Shown in pieces: positions 12,451-25,018 of a stretch of DNA of 64,000 nucleotides. The stretch's first letter is position 1. Every line of letters begins with the position of its first letter. A model generated the notes under the pieces. That model made no database searches and was not told the DNA's origin. It saw only the letters and a list, made by a program, of their open reading frames with translations. A program made the translations under genes and the position numbers. This stretch comes from Hordeum vulgare subsp. vulgare (lineage: Eukaryota > Streptophyta > Magnoliopsida > Poales > Poaceae), in assembly GCF_904849725.1 (NCBI RefSeq), contig NC_058522.1:235265084-235329083 (forward strand), written 5' to 3'.

Positions 12451-14611
12451 ACTTGATTGGGATCCTTGGAGTTGAGGTAGCACTTGATGAAGTTGATCTA
12501 GTGGTGGCTTTGGGAACCCCTTGACCATAGCTTGGTATTCTTCTACAAATGAGTCAATCTCTTCTTGAAGCTTGTCCTTTCCCTTGAGCTTGTGGTCTTG
12601 TGCTGGAAGGTCTTAATGAGCATTTGTTCGGTTTGAGATAATAGGGTCATGCTTCTCCTTTACACGAACAAAATTTGTCTTGGGGTATTGACCTTCTTCC
12701 CATTCAACTTAATTGGCATTGAAGTAGCGAATGCCATGGTTTTTCCGATTTCCTCCTTGCTTGCGTACAATCGTCTCAAATTGCTTACTTTCGACAAGAC
12801 TCTTATAGACACATTTATCTATAATTCCTTCCAATAAATTGTTTTCTTGCTCAAGTGTAACTTGGTAAGAGAATAATTATTGGAATTAATAGAGCTACTA
12901 GAAACAACGTCATTGGATTTATCGTTAGTGTTGTTGCTACTAGATGAAGTACCTTTATTGCCCTTGTTACTAATTTGCTTAGGTTTAACTTGTGGAACAA
13001 AAGTAGACAAGAGTAGTTGTTTGGCTAGATAAGAATAACTATTCTTTCAAAGATCGTCACTGATGGCTATAAGAAACTCATGCTCTTTCTCTAAATTTAG
13101 CTTCTCGAAACGTAGCTTCTCATGATTTCTTACAAGCTCTCTATGATCTTCTAGAGTAGATTCATGAGCTAACTTGAGAGTGTTTAATTCTTTAGTTAGA
13201 CGCTCAATATCCTTCTTATCATCATCACACGACTTATCTTGACTAGCATGATTATTATCAAGTTCATTTCGACTAACATCACTAGTTTTATCAATGAGAA
13301 AGTCATCATCTCCAAGTAAGTGTATCCTCATTACTACTGAAGTCAAAGTATTCAGGATGTGATACTTTGGGTCCTTCAGCCATGAAGCAACTTCCAATTC
13401 CTTCATCTTGTGGATAAAATATGGCATACAAATTGGAGGATACGAGTGCTAGTCTCACAACACCTTCATCTTGACTATAGTTAGAGTTTGAGTGGTACCG
13501 TCTCCCAAATTTGTTTTTGGGTTCCGAGCCGGAAACTAATTCACCAACGTAGCTCGATATCTTCTTCTTGTATAGATCTTGGTGTACTTGTCCTTCTCCG
13601 AGTTCTTGCTTCTCCGAGAGGGTCTTCGTTCATAGCGACCTTCTCTACTCCTTCTCTCTCTACGAGGTGACTCGTCTCTTGAGCTTCTTCTTCTAGGTGA
13701 CTCTTCTCTTATCTTGTGGGCGGTCATGCAATAATTTGAGTAGTGTCCGGTCCTTCCACAATTGTAACAATTTCAGTCATGACTAGATGAACGCATATCT
13801 TCATATCTTGAGTTGGAACTTCTCTCTTTGCCTCTACCCTTGTAGAACTTGTTGAATTTCTTGAACATTAGGATTAGCTCTTCATTGGTAACAAGGTTGT
13901 CGCTTGAGTTAGCGTGAGTGTAACTTGAATCTTTGTATGCACCACTTGACTTGTTATGAAGCTCTTCTTCGTCTTTGAGTGATATCTCATGAGCAACAAT
14001 CCTTCCAATGACTTCCCTAGGCTTGATATCTTTGTAGTTTCACATCATTTGGATCAATGTGAACACGGTGTCCTAGTTTCGATCGAAGGATCTAAGGATC
14101 TTCTTGCTAATGAGTTTGTCGGTCATCTCTGCACTTCCTAAGTCGACAATCTCATTTGCGATGAGAGCAAGCCTAGAGTAGTTCCTACGCCGACAATCTC
14201 ATCCACGATTCCTTCACCATCCTTCATCTTGAACTTGTCAAGTTGACTTTGTAGCACATCGAACTTACATTGTTTGCCGAATTCGGGACCGTCGTGCACA
14301 TTAACCAAAGTATCCCAAATTTCTTTTGCGTTCTCAAGGCGGCTAATCTTGTGTTCATGACATAGGCGGTTGAATAGAACGTCACACGCTTGTGCATTGT
14401 ATTGCAACATCTTCAATTCTTCTGCGGTCGCTTCACAATCTGGTTCCATTCCATCTCCAATGAATTCACCTTGCAATCCAACACGAACAATGGCCCAAAT
14501 GACCGGGTTCTGACCAAGAATATGCATTTTCATTTTATGCTTCCAACTAGCAAAGTTTGTACCATCAAAGTATGGAACTCTACGGTGATCACTTCCCTCA
14601 CTAGATGCCAT
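12451..14611 (-). pseudogene. gag: Degenerate gag of element B
   Basis: The first open part (14611-14138, 157 codons) begins MASSEGSDHRRVPYFDGTNF and is clearly homologous to gag of element A. It is followed, in other frames, by an arginine/serine-rich part (13727-13536, ESPRRRSSRDESPRRERR), a coiled-coil-like part (13427-13047, with repeated Leu/Glu/Lys) and an Asn/Ser-rich part (13010-12819). Frameshifts and stops separate them. No protease, integrase or reverse transcriptase motif follows. Confidence 0.75.
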
Positions 14612-14650
14612 ACTCTCCTAGGTTGTGAAACCAATGCAATGTAGACCAAA

Positions 14651-14662
14651 GCTCTAATACCA
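14651..14662 (-). other. Primer-binding site of element B (one mismatch)
   Basis: TGGTATTAGAGC on the minus strand differs from the iMet primer site by one C-to-T change. It lies two bases from the LTR. Confidence 0.8.
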
Positions 14663-14664
14663 CT

Positions 14665-16152
14665 TGGAGGATCCAAAGTATGTCTAAAGGGGGGTGATTA
14701 GACTACTTGACTAATTAAAAACTTAGCATTTTTCGAATTTTAATAGTTGGTAGTTTTAGAAATTATACCAAGTCAAACACACCCTAAACATGCAAGTTTA
14801 AGAGTATAGGAGCGGAAACTAAAGACAAGCACATGAAAGTAGAGGATAGGGATAGGAAGAACAAACACAAAAATGACACGAAGATTTTTGGCATGGTTCT
14901 GATAGGTGGTGCTATCGTACATCCACGTTGATGGAGACTTCAACCCATGGATGGTAATGGACATAAGAGTCCATGGAGGGCTCCACCCATAAATGTTCCA
15001 TGAAGAAACAATCTTGTCTTACGTCCATGAAGGACTAGCCTCACTCGGGGTAGATCTTTGCGAAGTAGGCTATCTCCTTGCTCTTACAAAGTTATTGGTT
15101 CAACTCCACACGAAGTCGGAGGCTCCCAAGAAACACCTAACCTATCTAGGATACACCACTCTCCAAAAGGTAATAGATGTGGTAGTATGATGAACTCCTT
15201 GATCTTGTGCTTCAAAAGACAGCCATCTCAACACTCAATTACTCTCTCGCATATTTGGCTTTGGTAGAAGAGATTGATTGGGTGGAAAGAAACTTGGGGA
15301 GGATAGAAATCAAGATTCATATGGTAGGAATGGAATATCTTGATCTCAACACATGAGTAGTGGTTCTCTCTCAGAAAATGAATGGGGCAATTGTTGGCGC
15401 GTTGTGTGTGCTTCCTCTATGAATGAGAAGCATGTGGAGGGGTATATATAGGCATCTCCAAAAATAAAACCATTACAACATTATTGTCGAACTCGATGTA
15501 ACCAAAGCAAAGACCCGGTTGCACCGACTAGTTAAAAATGTGTCAACTTTTGGCGTTTTGGTGAGACCGATATATAAATCTCGGTCGTTCCTATTTTGGC
15601 TGACCTAGGAAGTTAAGCAAACTCGGTGGCACCGATTCGCTGAACTCAGAAATTCCGGTTTTACTTAAATGGACATCAATGAGTTTGCCATTGTTTTTGG
15701 TTGCAGCAAAAATGGACTTGGTAGTACCGAGATGGTTAGGGTTTGGCTCTGGATCTATCTAGGGTAAAACTGGATGGGTCCGAATGGAAAATGTTGGTGG
15801 CACCGAATTTGTACTTTAGGGTTTGAACAGAATATTTGTGGTACTATTTCATGATTATTTTTGGTGGCTAATATCTAAGCACTTGAGCAACTGGATCATC
15901 ATAGACACCTCATCCCCTTTTAATAGTATTGGCTTTCCTATGGACCCAAGTGTGATTTATCACAAAATGTAAAATGTACAGTATTGGGGCTTTTGCCAAT
16001 AGATGCTCCCTGCATCTAGGGGATCTCCTCACAATCCTTAGCCAATCCATTCATTCAACTTTTCATGAAATATACTAGGTAGAATTATTAATCTAGTGAA
16101 ATATATGTTTTTAATAATTACCAAAAGCACCTTTGGAGAATTTGTGCTTTCA
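14665..16152 (-). repeat. 5' LTR of element B (1488 bp)
   Basis: On the minus strand it runs TGAAAGCACAAATTCTCC...GATCCTCCA. Imperfect CGGTnnnACCG palindromes cluster at about 15540-15830, upstream (minus strand) of the TATA box at 15450-15443. Confidence 0.85.
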
Positions 16153-16527
16153 GCGAGGAAGAACAAGGTAAGTGGATAAGGTATGACTTAGAAGTAGCAC
16201 GTGTTGGGGACACATGCTACTACTACATTGGGCAAGGGAGAGGTGGGCCTCGGCTAGCCACAATAGCAGCGCTAGACCATGCCCAACGCTATTGATGATA
16301 CGATTAGGACTAGCGTCAATCACGGGCCAGCGTTGCTACTGTGGCTAACCCCTGTGTGTATGATGTGCCTCACATATTAGTAGAATTGGTTAAGAGGGAA
16401 TGCGCTACTACTACAACTTACCCGTAGCGTGTGTTGTTTCCTGATGCCACTACTAATAACTATAGCGCCGGTTGTACTTCCACCACTACTGGTAATATTC
16501 TACCTATAAGCTTTTTCCTAGTAGTGT
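16153..16527 (-). mobile_element. Terminal part of a CACTA DNA transposon
   Basis: On the minus strand it begins CACTACTAGGAAAAAGC, the terminal motif of Triticeae CACTA elements, followed by GC-rich subterminal repeats (variants of agtagcg/agcgctgct) typical of these ends. The interior is cut off by element B. No transposase is present. Confidence 0.75.
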
Positions 16528-17090
16528 CAGTAACAATCAATTCAAAGATGCAAATTTGAAGAAACACTCAATGACTGGCTAGACAGGACTAGAGACGCAA
16601 GCCTAGAACACCAACCAAATCATGCCACGACACAGAATCAAGGGAAAAACACACTCTCGTTTTTCTTTTTTTGTGGCGCTTTGTTCACTCTTTTTTCCTA
16701 GAAAATCACCATAATGGAGAGTGCGTCAAAAAAATTCTGAAGGTCTAAAAATAAGATAGGCACGAAATTTTCTTGACTTTTTTACTAGAACGCCTAGAGA
16801 AAAAATATGAAACTGCTCAATTTTTTCTCTATAAAATTGAATATCTCAAGATGCTCTACAATACCTAAAAATAGGATAGCCTAAAATATTTTTGACACGT
16901 GCCTTTTTCAAAAAACATTAGGCCTGAACGGAGTGTTGTTTCTAGATTTTTTTGGAAATCACCCTCGTCTACGAACAGATAATAATTGATGTAATCTGAA
17001 ACCTATTCAGATAAGGTAACATGAATCTGAGTACAAATGGATCTCGAAAAAATAAAAATAAAATATGTGATGGACTCAGATTGGTGGCAG
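16528..17090. other. Unassigned AT-rich sequence
   Basis: No gene or recognisable element boundary is seen. Poly-A and poly-T runs occur. It leads directly into the minisatellite and probably belongs to the same older sequence as 24701-25018 and 38632 onward. Confidence 0.4.
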
Positions 17091-17247
17091 ATATGCGGTG
17101 GTGGTATACGGTAACGGTGATGTATCTAGTGTGGTGGTGGTATATAGGAGCGGTGATGTATCTCGTGTGGTGGTGGTATATAGCAACGGTGATGTATCTT
17201 TTATGGTGGTGGTATACTGTAGCGGTGATGTATCCAATGGTGGTGGT
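17091..17247. repeat. 36-bp minisatellite (about 4 copies)
   Basis: The motif cggtgatgta recurs at 17115, 17151, 17187 and 17223, exactly 36 bp apart, each unit containing ggtggtggtat. The array is split by element D: related ggtag/gtggtgt units continue at 24701-24780. The frame is open with repeated WWWY/VMY residues, but this is a by-product of the repeat. Confidence 0.8.
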
Positions 17248-18771
17248 TAATACTTCTCTAATGTATCGATAATTTATGAAGTATTCATGCCAATATTCTA
17301 CAACTTTCATATGCTTTTGGAATCATTTTATATTATTTTTGGGACTAAGTTACTTATCCAGTGCCCAGTGCTAGTTCCTATTTTTGTGTGTTTTTTGTTT
17401 CACGGAAATTCCATATCGAACAAAGTCCAAACACAATAAAACTTTGTGGAGTTTTTAGAATGTATGTGAATTTTGGGCAGAAGAATCAACGCAACATGGT
17501 GCCCGAGAGAGGCACAAGCCAACAGGGCGTACCTAGGGGGGTGAGCGCACCTTGATGGCTTGTGGCTCCCCGTTAAGTAGGCTGGGGCCCTTCTTTCGCT
17601 GCAATAAAGATAATTTTCTGATAAAAATCCCCTCAAAATTTAAGCCCGGTCGGAGTTACGAATATCTGGATATTTAAGAAATGGTGGAGGGACAAAAATA
17701 GCCATGAAAATAGGAGAGAAACACAGAGACGGGTCCAATCTCGAAGGGGCTCTCGCCCCTTCGAGCGCCATGAAGGGAAAGGACCAGAGGGAAGAACCTC
17801 TCCCTAGATGGGTAGAGGCCATCTTGGAGGAACCCTAAGGGGGATACTCTCTCTCCCCCTCTCTCCAGGTGATGCTGGAGTGTCGTCGCGGGAGCCATCA
17901 TCGTGGTGATCGTCTTCCTCAACATCACCATCTTCATCACCTTCCTCTCCACTCTCCCTCACCCGGCTATAATCTTTACTTAAACATTGTGTTTCATGCC
18001 ACATATTATTAATCAATGATGTGTTTCCATTGTATGATGTTTGAGTAGATCTATGTTATCCTTTGGGTTGATTGATGATATTGATTGATTTGATTGTATG
18101 TTTTATTTTGGTGTTGTCCTATAGTGCCCTTTGTTCCACACGCATGTGAGGTAATTATTGATGTAGGTTTTGTAATATGTTCATGATTCGGTTGTAGTGG
18201 GTTGCTAGAGTGACAGAAGCTTACACCCGAGTAAGGGAGTTTTTTGCATATGGGAGTAAAGGGGACTTGATTTTTAATGCTATGGTTGGGTTTACCTTTA
18301 TGATTTCTAGTAGTTCCATATGCTTGCTAGAGATCCAATCGTAAGTTCATACGATCCAATTACGAAAAGTATGTTAGCTCATGCCTCTTCCTCATATAAA
18401 ATTGCAAGAATGATTGTCGATCTTGTTATCAATTGGGTAGGATGATTCCGCAAACCATACCATCATTATTCCACACTCACTATTTGTAATATATTGTTAT
18501 ATATTCAAACTCTATTTAGTGCAGCAAATATTTTTCATATTTTAGTTCTTCAATATCATGCAAAGCTATCCTCTTTATACCCACAACGTAGTTTTATTTC
18601 TAGTTACTAGATAGAAGCAAGCGTTGAGTATATGTAGAGTCGTATCGATGCCAGATAGGACTTGGGAGAATATTGATCTTACCTTTAGCTCCTTGTGGGT
18701 TTGAAACTACTCACTTACCACTTCCATCTTTGGAAAGTGAAATGATGATTCCTTGCACTTGGGGATTATCA
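17248..18771 (+). repeat. 5' LTR of element D
   Basis: Starts TAATACTTCTCTAATGTATC (a decayed TGATAC start) and ends ...GGGGATTATCA. Collinear with the LTR at 22277-24700. Confidence 0.8.
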
Positions 18772-21700
18772 AGCTCTTTTCCGGTGTCGTTGCCGGGGAG
18801 CAATAGCATGGGGTTAATATTTTCTTGTATGCTTGTTTGCTTCGATCACTAAGTAGATTTTTTTATTTTTTTTGTTTTCTTTCTTTAGTTGTGGTTGAAA
18901 TTGACATAAAAATTGAAAAATTGAAAACACAAAAAAATTACTTGCCTTTTATAAGAGAATCCATCGGAAAGTTATGCATTGGAGAGCTGAGGGTCGACTT
19001 GAACACTTGTGTTCAAGCTCATGGAAACAATGTAGAAATTTTAAAGGAAGTTTCTCATAAAAATAACTATCCCCTTATATATACCACTGTAAAATAATAA
19101 TACTGTTTTTTCATAATATTCATGATGCTCTTCTGCATGTTTCATCTACTATTCGTATGTGGGCATCATTTAAATTATCATGCCTAGCTAAAGGGATTTA
19201 CAAAAAAGTGCTTGTTGGGAGACAACCCAACACTTATCCTTTCTGTTTTTGTGTGTTCACATGCTTAAGCTGCCGTATTAATCATGTTTTGTGTCTCTTA
19301 TTTCAATAATGTGCCGATTAAAGCCTTTGGGATGATTTGGATGATAAGTAGAATTGATACGGTGCAACAACAAAAACTTTGACGTCTAGTGCAGAATTTC
19401 TGTGAATTAAATGGGACTTTTTTTCGATGTGATTTTTTACACATAATTAATATACATATTCCCGAGGTCTTCCTAATTTTTCAGAATTTTTTAGTTATAT
19501 AAGTATGGCGTTTGTGCTGATCATTACAAATTGTTCTCTATTTAGACATATTTTGTCTTTGCTTGCATAGTTTGCTTGTTTTGATGATGCCATGGATTAT
19601 ATCGAGGATTATAAGCCATGGAGAATTTAGAATACAATACCTTATCCAATAGCAAAATGTGAACAAATTTATAACAGTACCTAAAGTTTATGATTTTCCT
19701 ATTATACTAACGGATCTCACAAGGTTTCTCTTAAGTTTTGTGTGATTGAAGTTTTCAAGTTTTGAGTAAGATGCCGATATGAGGAGAATAAGGAGCATCA
19801 AGAACCTAAGTTTGGGGATTCCCAAGGCACCCCCAAGGTAATATCCAAGGAAGATTCAGGCATCTAAGCTTGGGGATGCCTCGGAAGGCATCCCCTCTTT
19901 CGTCTTCGACACTATTGGTATATCTTACTTGGAGCTATAATTTTATTCGTGACACAATATGTGTTTTGCTTGGACCGCCATTTTATTTTGTTATTCTGTG
20001 TTAGATGTTATTCATAATCACGTTTCTCAATAAAAATTTCCAAGAATTTCCTTTAGAATGCTTCAATTGCATGTGTGAGGAGTGTTGTGTAAAAATAGAA
20101 ACTATTGTTTTAGTGTTTGAATTATCATATTTTACTGGAATGTGGAAAATTCGGAACTTTTTACATAGTGTTTTCATACACACTATTTATCATGTCCAAT
20201 TTTTTAAATTTTGTGAGTTACATAAGTACACCTTTTAAATGAATTTCTACACATTGTTCTGTTTGGACAGATTGTTGTTATAGTTCTGTTATCGACTTAT
20301 CCTATAGTTTTCATGGCTTATATTGGTAGATATAAATTGTGGAAATGATAGTATATAGTCCCTAATATTTTAAAATTATTATGCAACTTGTCTTGGTGGT
20401 ACATGAAGTGTTGCTTTATTCCTATGTGTACTAACCTATCTCACAAGTCATTTTCAGGTTTTGTGTGGATGAAGTTTTTTAGACTTAGGTGAAATCGGGA
20501 TATTAGAGGGTTGAACAGCATATAAAAGATCAAGCATGGGGATTCCCAAGGCTCCCCAAGTAAATATTACAAGAAGTATCAAGCACCTAAGCTTCGGGAT
20601 GCTACGCATCCCACATCTCTTCGTCAACAATTATCGGTTAGCTAATGTTGATCCTATGTTTTCATTCGTTCACATGTGCTATTCTTGGAACATATTTTTT
20701 GTTTATTATTCCCTTTTATTTTATGCACCATGTTGGTATGAGATATTACTTGGTTTATTTATAGAATTCTTTAAGTGCTTCACTTAAATCTTTTGAGTAT
20801 GGCTTTATAGAATGATTCGTGTGCTTCACTTATATATTCTAAGCTAGGATATTGGTCTCTCTATATTCCTTGAAGAATGCTCTATGAACTTCACTTATAT
20901 ATCGTTGAGAGTAGTTGATGATCACTCGTGCGCTTCCCTTATATCCTAAGAGATAATGTATAATGAATTGAATATCATAAAACGTGAAATTATATAAGCT
21001 TCATATGCTTGTCCCATGGGGAGTAGTGACTTCAGATACTAATAGTATAAGCAATAAAACTTATTGCAGGTTAGCAAACATAGCATTGTTCACTTGGAAA
21101 AATCATGAAAGAATATTTAAGGAAGAGAGATTTCACATATAAATATAATATCTTGGACATCTTCTATGATTTTGAGCCACCATTAATTATTTTAAAACTT
21201 GATCAAGTAGTTGATGTTGGACAAGGAAGACAACGTAATGGTTATGTTGGCTTATATTCACATAGTAGTTATATTGTCATGGATCCTCTAACATGTGGTG
21301 CTTGCTTAGGATCTTTTGCTAGCCCAGAAATTTGTACTAAGTACACATACTACTTGTGCATCCATGACCCTTAAACTCAGTTTCTTGCCATGAGAGTCCA
21401 TCATACCTACCTATGTATTGAATAAGATCCTTCAAGTAAGTTGTCGTTAGTGCACAAAACAATAAAAATTGCTCCTAAACATGTATGATGTTTCGTTGTA
21501 TGGGAAAAATAGCTCTATATGATCTTGTGATGGCAAAGAAATAAAAGCGACGCATTGCATAATAAAGTTTGCTCTCATAGGGGGCAATATAAAGTGATGT
21601 TCCTTTTCATTAAGAGATTGCACCTCCAAAAATAAAAAGTGCATGACAACCTCTGCTTCCTTCTGCAAAGACCCTATCTTTTACTTCTCTATTTTCATTT

Positions 21701-22276
21701 TCTGCAAGAGTCAATAATGTTCATCCCTATTCCAATATATCAGTTCTTTAGTTGGCAAGCATCATGTGGTAGGGAAAGATCCACGCACATTTATCCAGTA
21801 GGATATAGGTGATCATGACTCATTATTGTTGACATTATCCCTGAGATAAATAAGTTGGGAGGTGAAACATTAAGCCCCTATCTTCCAATGTGTTTGATTG
21901 AGACTACTTGTTTTGTAAATTTGTCTTGAGTGGCAGCAATCATGGAAGACTAAATGATAGTTGAGGATGTGGAATTTGCTAAATCAAAGCTCTTACATAG
22001 ACCGTTCCTAAAAATAAGATGAACTGTAATCGTTTGATAACTGAAAACATAGTTTGTTTTCAAGAAAGTTTATGGTATATACTTTAACATGTGAATAGCT
22101 TGTTACTTGATCATCATAAGTTCTATGAGAAAAGAGTTTCTCTTTTATGATGCTAGAAAAAGTGATTGGAACTAACATTGGTAAACTTATATAAGATGCT
22201 AGCATTCACACTTCATAAATTATTTCTTTTATCATTTACCTACTCAAGCACGAGAAGGAATTATGCTTGGCAATAT
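18772..22276 (+). other. Non-coding interior of element D
   Basis: No significant coding region. Visible parts: the primer-site region (18781-18800), a TTGGGAGACAACCCAA hairpin (19215-19230), two diverged copies of a block around gggattcccaaggc..ccccaag (about 19640-19900 and 20340-20620), and a degenerate array of gtgcttcacttatat motifs (20765-20960). Such interiors are typical of gene-less Triticeae Gypsy elements that move using proteins made elsewhere. Confidence 0.6.
20765..20960 (+). repeat. Degenerate tandem repeat with cttcacttata core
   Basis: Four imperfect units share (g)tgctTCACTTATAT or gcttcccttatat, spaced roughly 55-65 bp apart. Confidence 0.6.
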
Positions 22277-24700
22277 TGATACATATCCAATGTATCAATA
22301 ATTTATGAAGTATTTATGCCAATATTCTATAGCTTTCATATACTTTTGGCAACATTTTATATTATTTTGGGGATTAACTTACTTATCTACTGTCGAGTAA
22401 CATTTCCTGTTTTGTGTGTGTTTTTTGTTTTACGAAAATTCCATATCAAACGAAGCCCACATGCAATAAAAATTTATAGAGTTATTTTTGGAATATATGT
22501 GAATTTTAGGAAGAAGAATCAGCGTAACATGGTGCCTGAGGGAGGCACAAGCCAACAAGGCACGCCTAGGGGGTGATCGCACCCTTGGGGCTTGTGGCTC
22601 CCCATTAAGTCAATTGTGGTCCTTCTTTCGTTGCAGGAAAGATAATTTTCTGATAAAAATCCTCTCAAAATTTTAGCCCAATCGGACTTACGGATCTCTA
22701 GATATTTAAGAAACAGTGGATGTCCAGAAAACATCACGGAAAATTGGAGAGAAACGGTGAGAGAAATTCAATCTTGGAGGGGTTCTTGCCCCTCCGGGCG
22801 CCATGGAGGCCAAGGACCAGAGGGGAGAACCTCCCACTAGATGGGGAGACGACATTGAGGAGGAAATCTAAGGGGGAGACTCTCTCCCCCTCTCTCCCGA
22901 TGGCGCCGGAGTGCCGTCGGGGGAGACATCGCCATGGTGATCGTCGTCATCAACATCACTGTCTTCATCACCTTCCTCATCTATTTTCAGCAGTCCACTC
23001 TCTCACAACCCCGATGTAATCCTCTACTTGAACATGGTGTCTCATGCCACATATTTTTAATCAATGATGTGTTGCCATCCTATGATGTTTGAGTAGATCT
23101 ATGTTGTCTTTTGGGTTGATTGATTTGAGTGTACGTTTTATTTTGGTGTTGTCCTATGGTGCCCTTCGAGTTGCGCACATGTGAGGGAATTCTCGCTGTA
23201 GGGTTTGTAGTATGTTCATGATTCGCTTATAGTGGGTGGCTAGAGTGATAGAAGGTTACACCCGAGTAAGGGAGTTGTTTTTGTATGGGAGTAAACGGGA
23301 CTTGATGTTTAATGCTATGGTTGGGTTTCCCTTAATGATTTCTAGTACTTGTGGATCCTTGCTAGAGATCCAAACATAAGTTCGTATGATCCAAGTACGG
23401 AAAGTATGTTAGCTCGTGCCTCCCTATCCGGAAAACGACACCTATGGGAGCCTCGAAGGTCCCCTTTGCTAGTTTGGGGGGGAGAGGTCACGGCAAGAGC
23501 GGAACCAACAATCAGCACCGGCAAGGCGTTTTTTACCCAGGTTAGGGCCGCATGAGCGTAAAACCCTACTCCTGCATGTGTTTTTGTTATTCGTTTTTAG
23601 TTTATTGTAGGCTTATCCCTTTTACAACCCTCCAAATTGTCCAAAAGTCCTCTAAAACTGAGCCTTGGGCCTCCTTTTATAGGCAAAGGGGTCATCAATA
23701 GTGGCTGAGTAGTGGGTGAACGGTGGGTTCATGGGTGAAAGAGCGCCGACCGACAACTACATTGTTACTGCCTTGTCGGGAGGGCATTAAATGCTTCGAA
23801 AAACATCCCTGACCTCGTTAGGGGGAGTTGGACACGTACCCAGGTGTTGCGACACCTGGGTGTTGCACTTGCGCGTGGGGGACATGCGACGCATGCGATC
23901 GTCGGTGGCGTGCTTGTCGTGGATGGAGGCGCTCGCTGGGCGTAAGAACGCGTCGGGCCTGTGCTCCACCCCGATCCTCGTCTGCCTTCCCGGCATGGTT
24001 GCCCTGTCGGGGCCTTGTCGTCGTTCTTCCCGGCGGGGGTGGTCCCCTGCCGAGGTCTTGTCTGCCTTCCCGGCAGGGATGTCCTGTCGGGGTTTCGTCA
24101 TTCTCCCTCAACAGGGATGCTCTGTCAAGGATTCGCTTGCCTCCCCGGCTGGGGACTCCTGCCGGGGGCCTTGTTTCCTTCCCAGCAAGAGGGTACTCGC
24201 CAGGGGCTTGTGGCTTGCACTTGGTGAATCTTGGGCTCGCTCCCCTCTGAGCCTAGGCATCGCGCCTTGCCGCTGTGGGGGCTGCTGGTGTCCGCGCACA
24301 AGTCTGGGGTATTGGAGACCCCAATCTTCAGTGCACCGACACTCCCCCTCATATAAAGTTGTAAGAATGATTACCAATTTTGTTATCAATTGCCTAGGAT
24401 GGTTCCGCACACCATAGCATCATTATTCCACACTCGGTATTTGTAATATATTGTCATATATTCTAACTCTATTTAGTGGAGCAAATATTTTCCATATTTT
24501 AGTTCTTCAATATCACGCGAAGCTATCCTCCTTATACCCATAACATGGTTTTATTTCTCATTACTAGATAGAAGCAAACGTTCAGTGTATGTAGAGTTGT
24601 ACCGGTCTCAGATTTAGCTCCTTGTGGTTTCGACACTCCATACTTACCACTTCCATCTTTGAAAAGTGCTACAATGATTCCTTGCATTTGTGTATTATCA
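22277..24700 (+). repeat. 3' LTR of element D, interrupted
   Basis: Starts TGATACATATCCAATGTATC and ends ...TGTATTATCA. A 917-bp insertion at 23425-24341 splits it; without it the LTR is about 1.5 kb, matching its partner. Confidence 0.8.
23425..24341 (-). mobile_element. 917-bp GC-rich solo LTR with target duplication CTCCC
   Basis: Flanked by CTCCC at 23420-23424 and 24342-24346. On the minus strand it starts TGTCGGTGCACTGAAG and ends ...CCGGATA (TA in place of CA). It has inverted motifs of the CCCGGCAGGG / CCTGTCGGGG kind in repeated pairs (about 23985-24200) and a TATA box TATAAAA at 23681-23675. No internal domain, so a solo LTR. Open frames on both strands reflect its high GC content. 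Confidence 0.75.
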
Positions 24701-25018
24701 GTGTTATATGGTAGGGGTGATATATGTGGTACACCTCGTGGTGTTGTATGGTAGCGATGAATATGGTGTGGAAGGGGCGTGACAACTTGTGAACAAAACT
24801 CGAAACTCTAAAGGACTAGATGCTAAGACCAGGAACTTCACAAGACGATGCAACCGCAAATTCAACAAAGCAAACACCGAACTAAAAATTGCATTGGCTC
24901 AGATTGGCTTTGATATGATGATCTAACCCTAAAAAAGTTGTGGCTTTTCCGTGGACTATATGTATGACGAACAAATGCGAGCTAAACTACGAAAAACTCA
25001 AAATTCTCACTGAGCAAC
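24701..25018. other. Minisatellite remainder and unassigned sequence
   Basis: The first ~80 bp continue the 36-bp minisatellite interrupted by element D. The rest has no gene I can recognise. It joins directly to 38632 once LTR E and its nested element are removed. Confidence 0.5.

Larger units (their letters stand above)
10890..16152 (-). mobile_element. Element B: Sirevirus-like Copia, same family as A, truncated
   Basis: Read on the minus strand: complete 5' LTR, mutated iMet primer site, degenerate gag in the same three parts as A, spacer, internal promoter, ORF3 exon 1 and part of its intron. Exon 2, the polypurine tract and half of the 3' LTR are missing at the junction with solo LTR S1. 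No pol is present. The element interrupts a CACTA end on the right. Confidence 0.8.
17248..24700 (+). mobile_element. Element D: old Gypsy-type LTR retrotransposon without genes
   Basis: Two LTRs of about 1.5 kb (17248-18771, 22277-24700 with an insertion) flank a 3.5-kb interior. After the 5' LTR comes ccggtgtcgttgccggggag, which resembles the gttgccggggag sequence found beside LTRs of many Triticeae Gypsy elements and marks the primer site region. No gag or pol frame is seen. Flanks GTGGT and GTGTT are a likely decayed 5-bp target duplication. The many LTR differences indicate an old insertion. Confidence 0.8.

Noticed and set aside
17021..17310. Open frames with WWWY repeats on the plus strand and His/Tyr repeats on the minus strand
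   Set aside because: Produced by the 36-bp minisatellite, whose length is a multiple of three.
23791..24417. 208-codon plus-strand frame and several overlapping minus-strand frames
   Set aside because: Located in the 917-bp GC-rich solo LTR and crossing its boundary; no protein motif.
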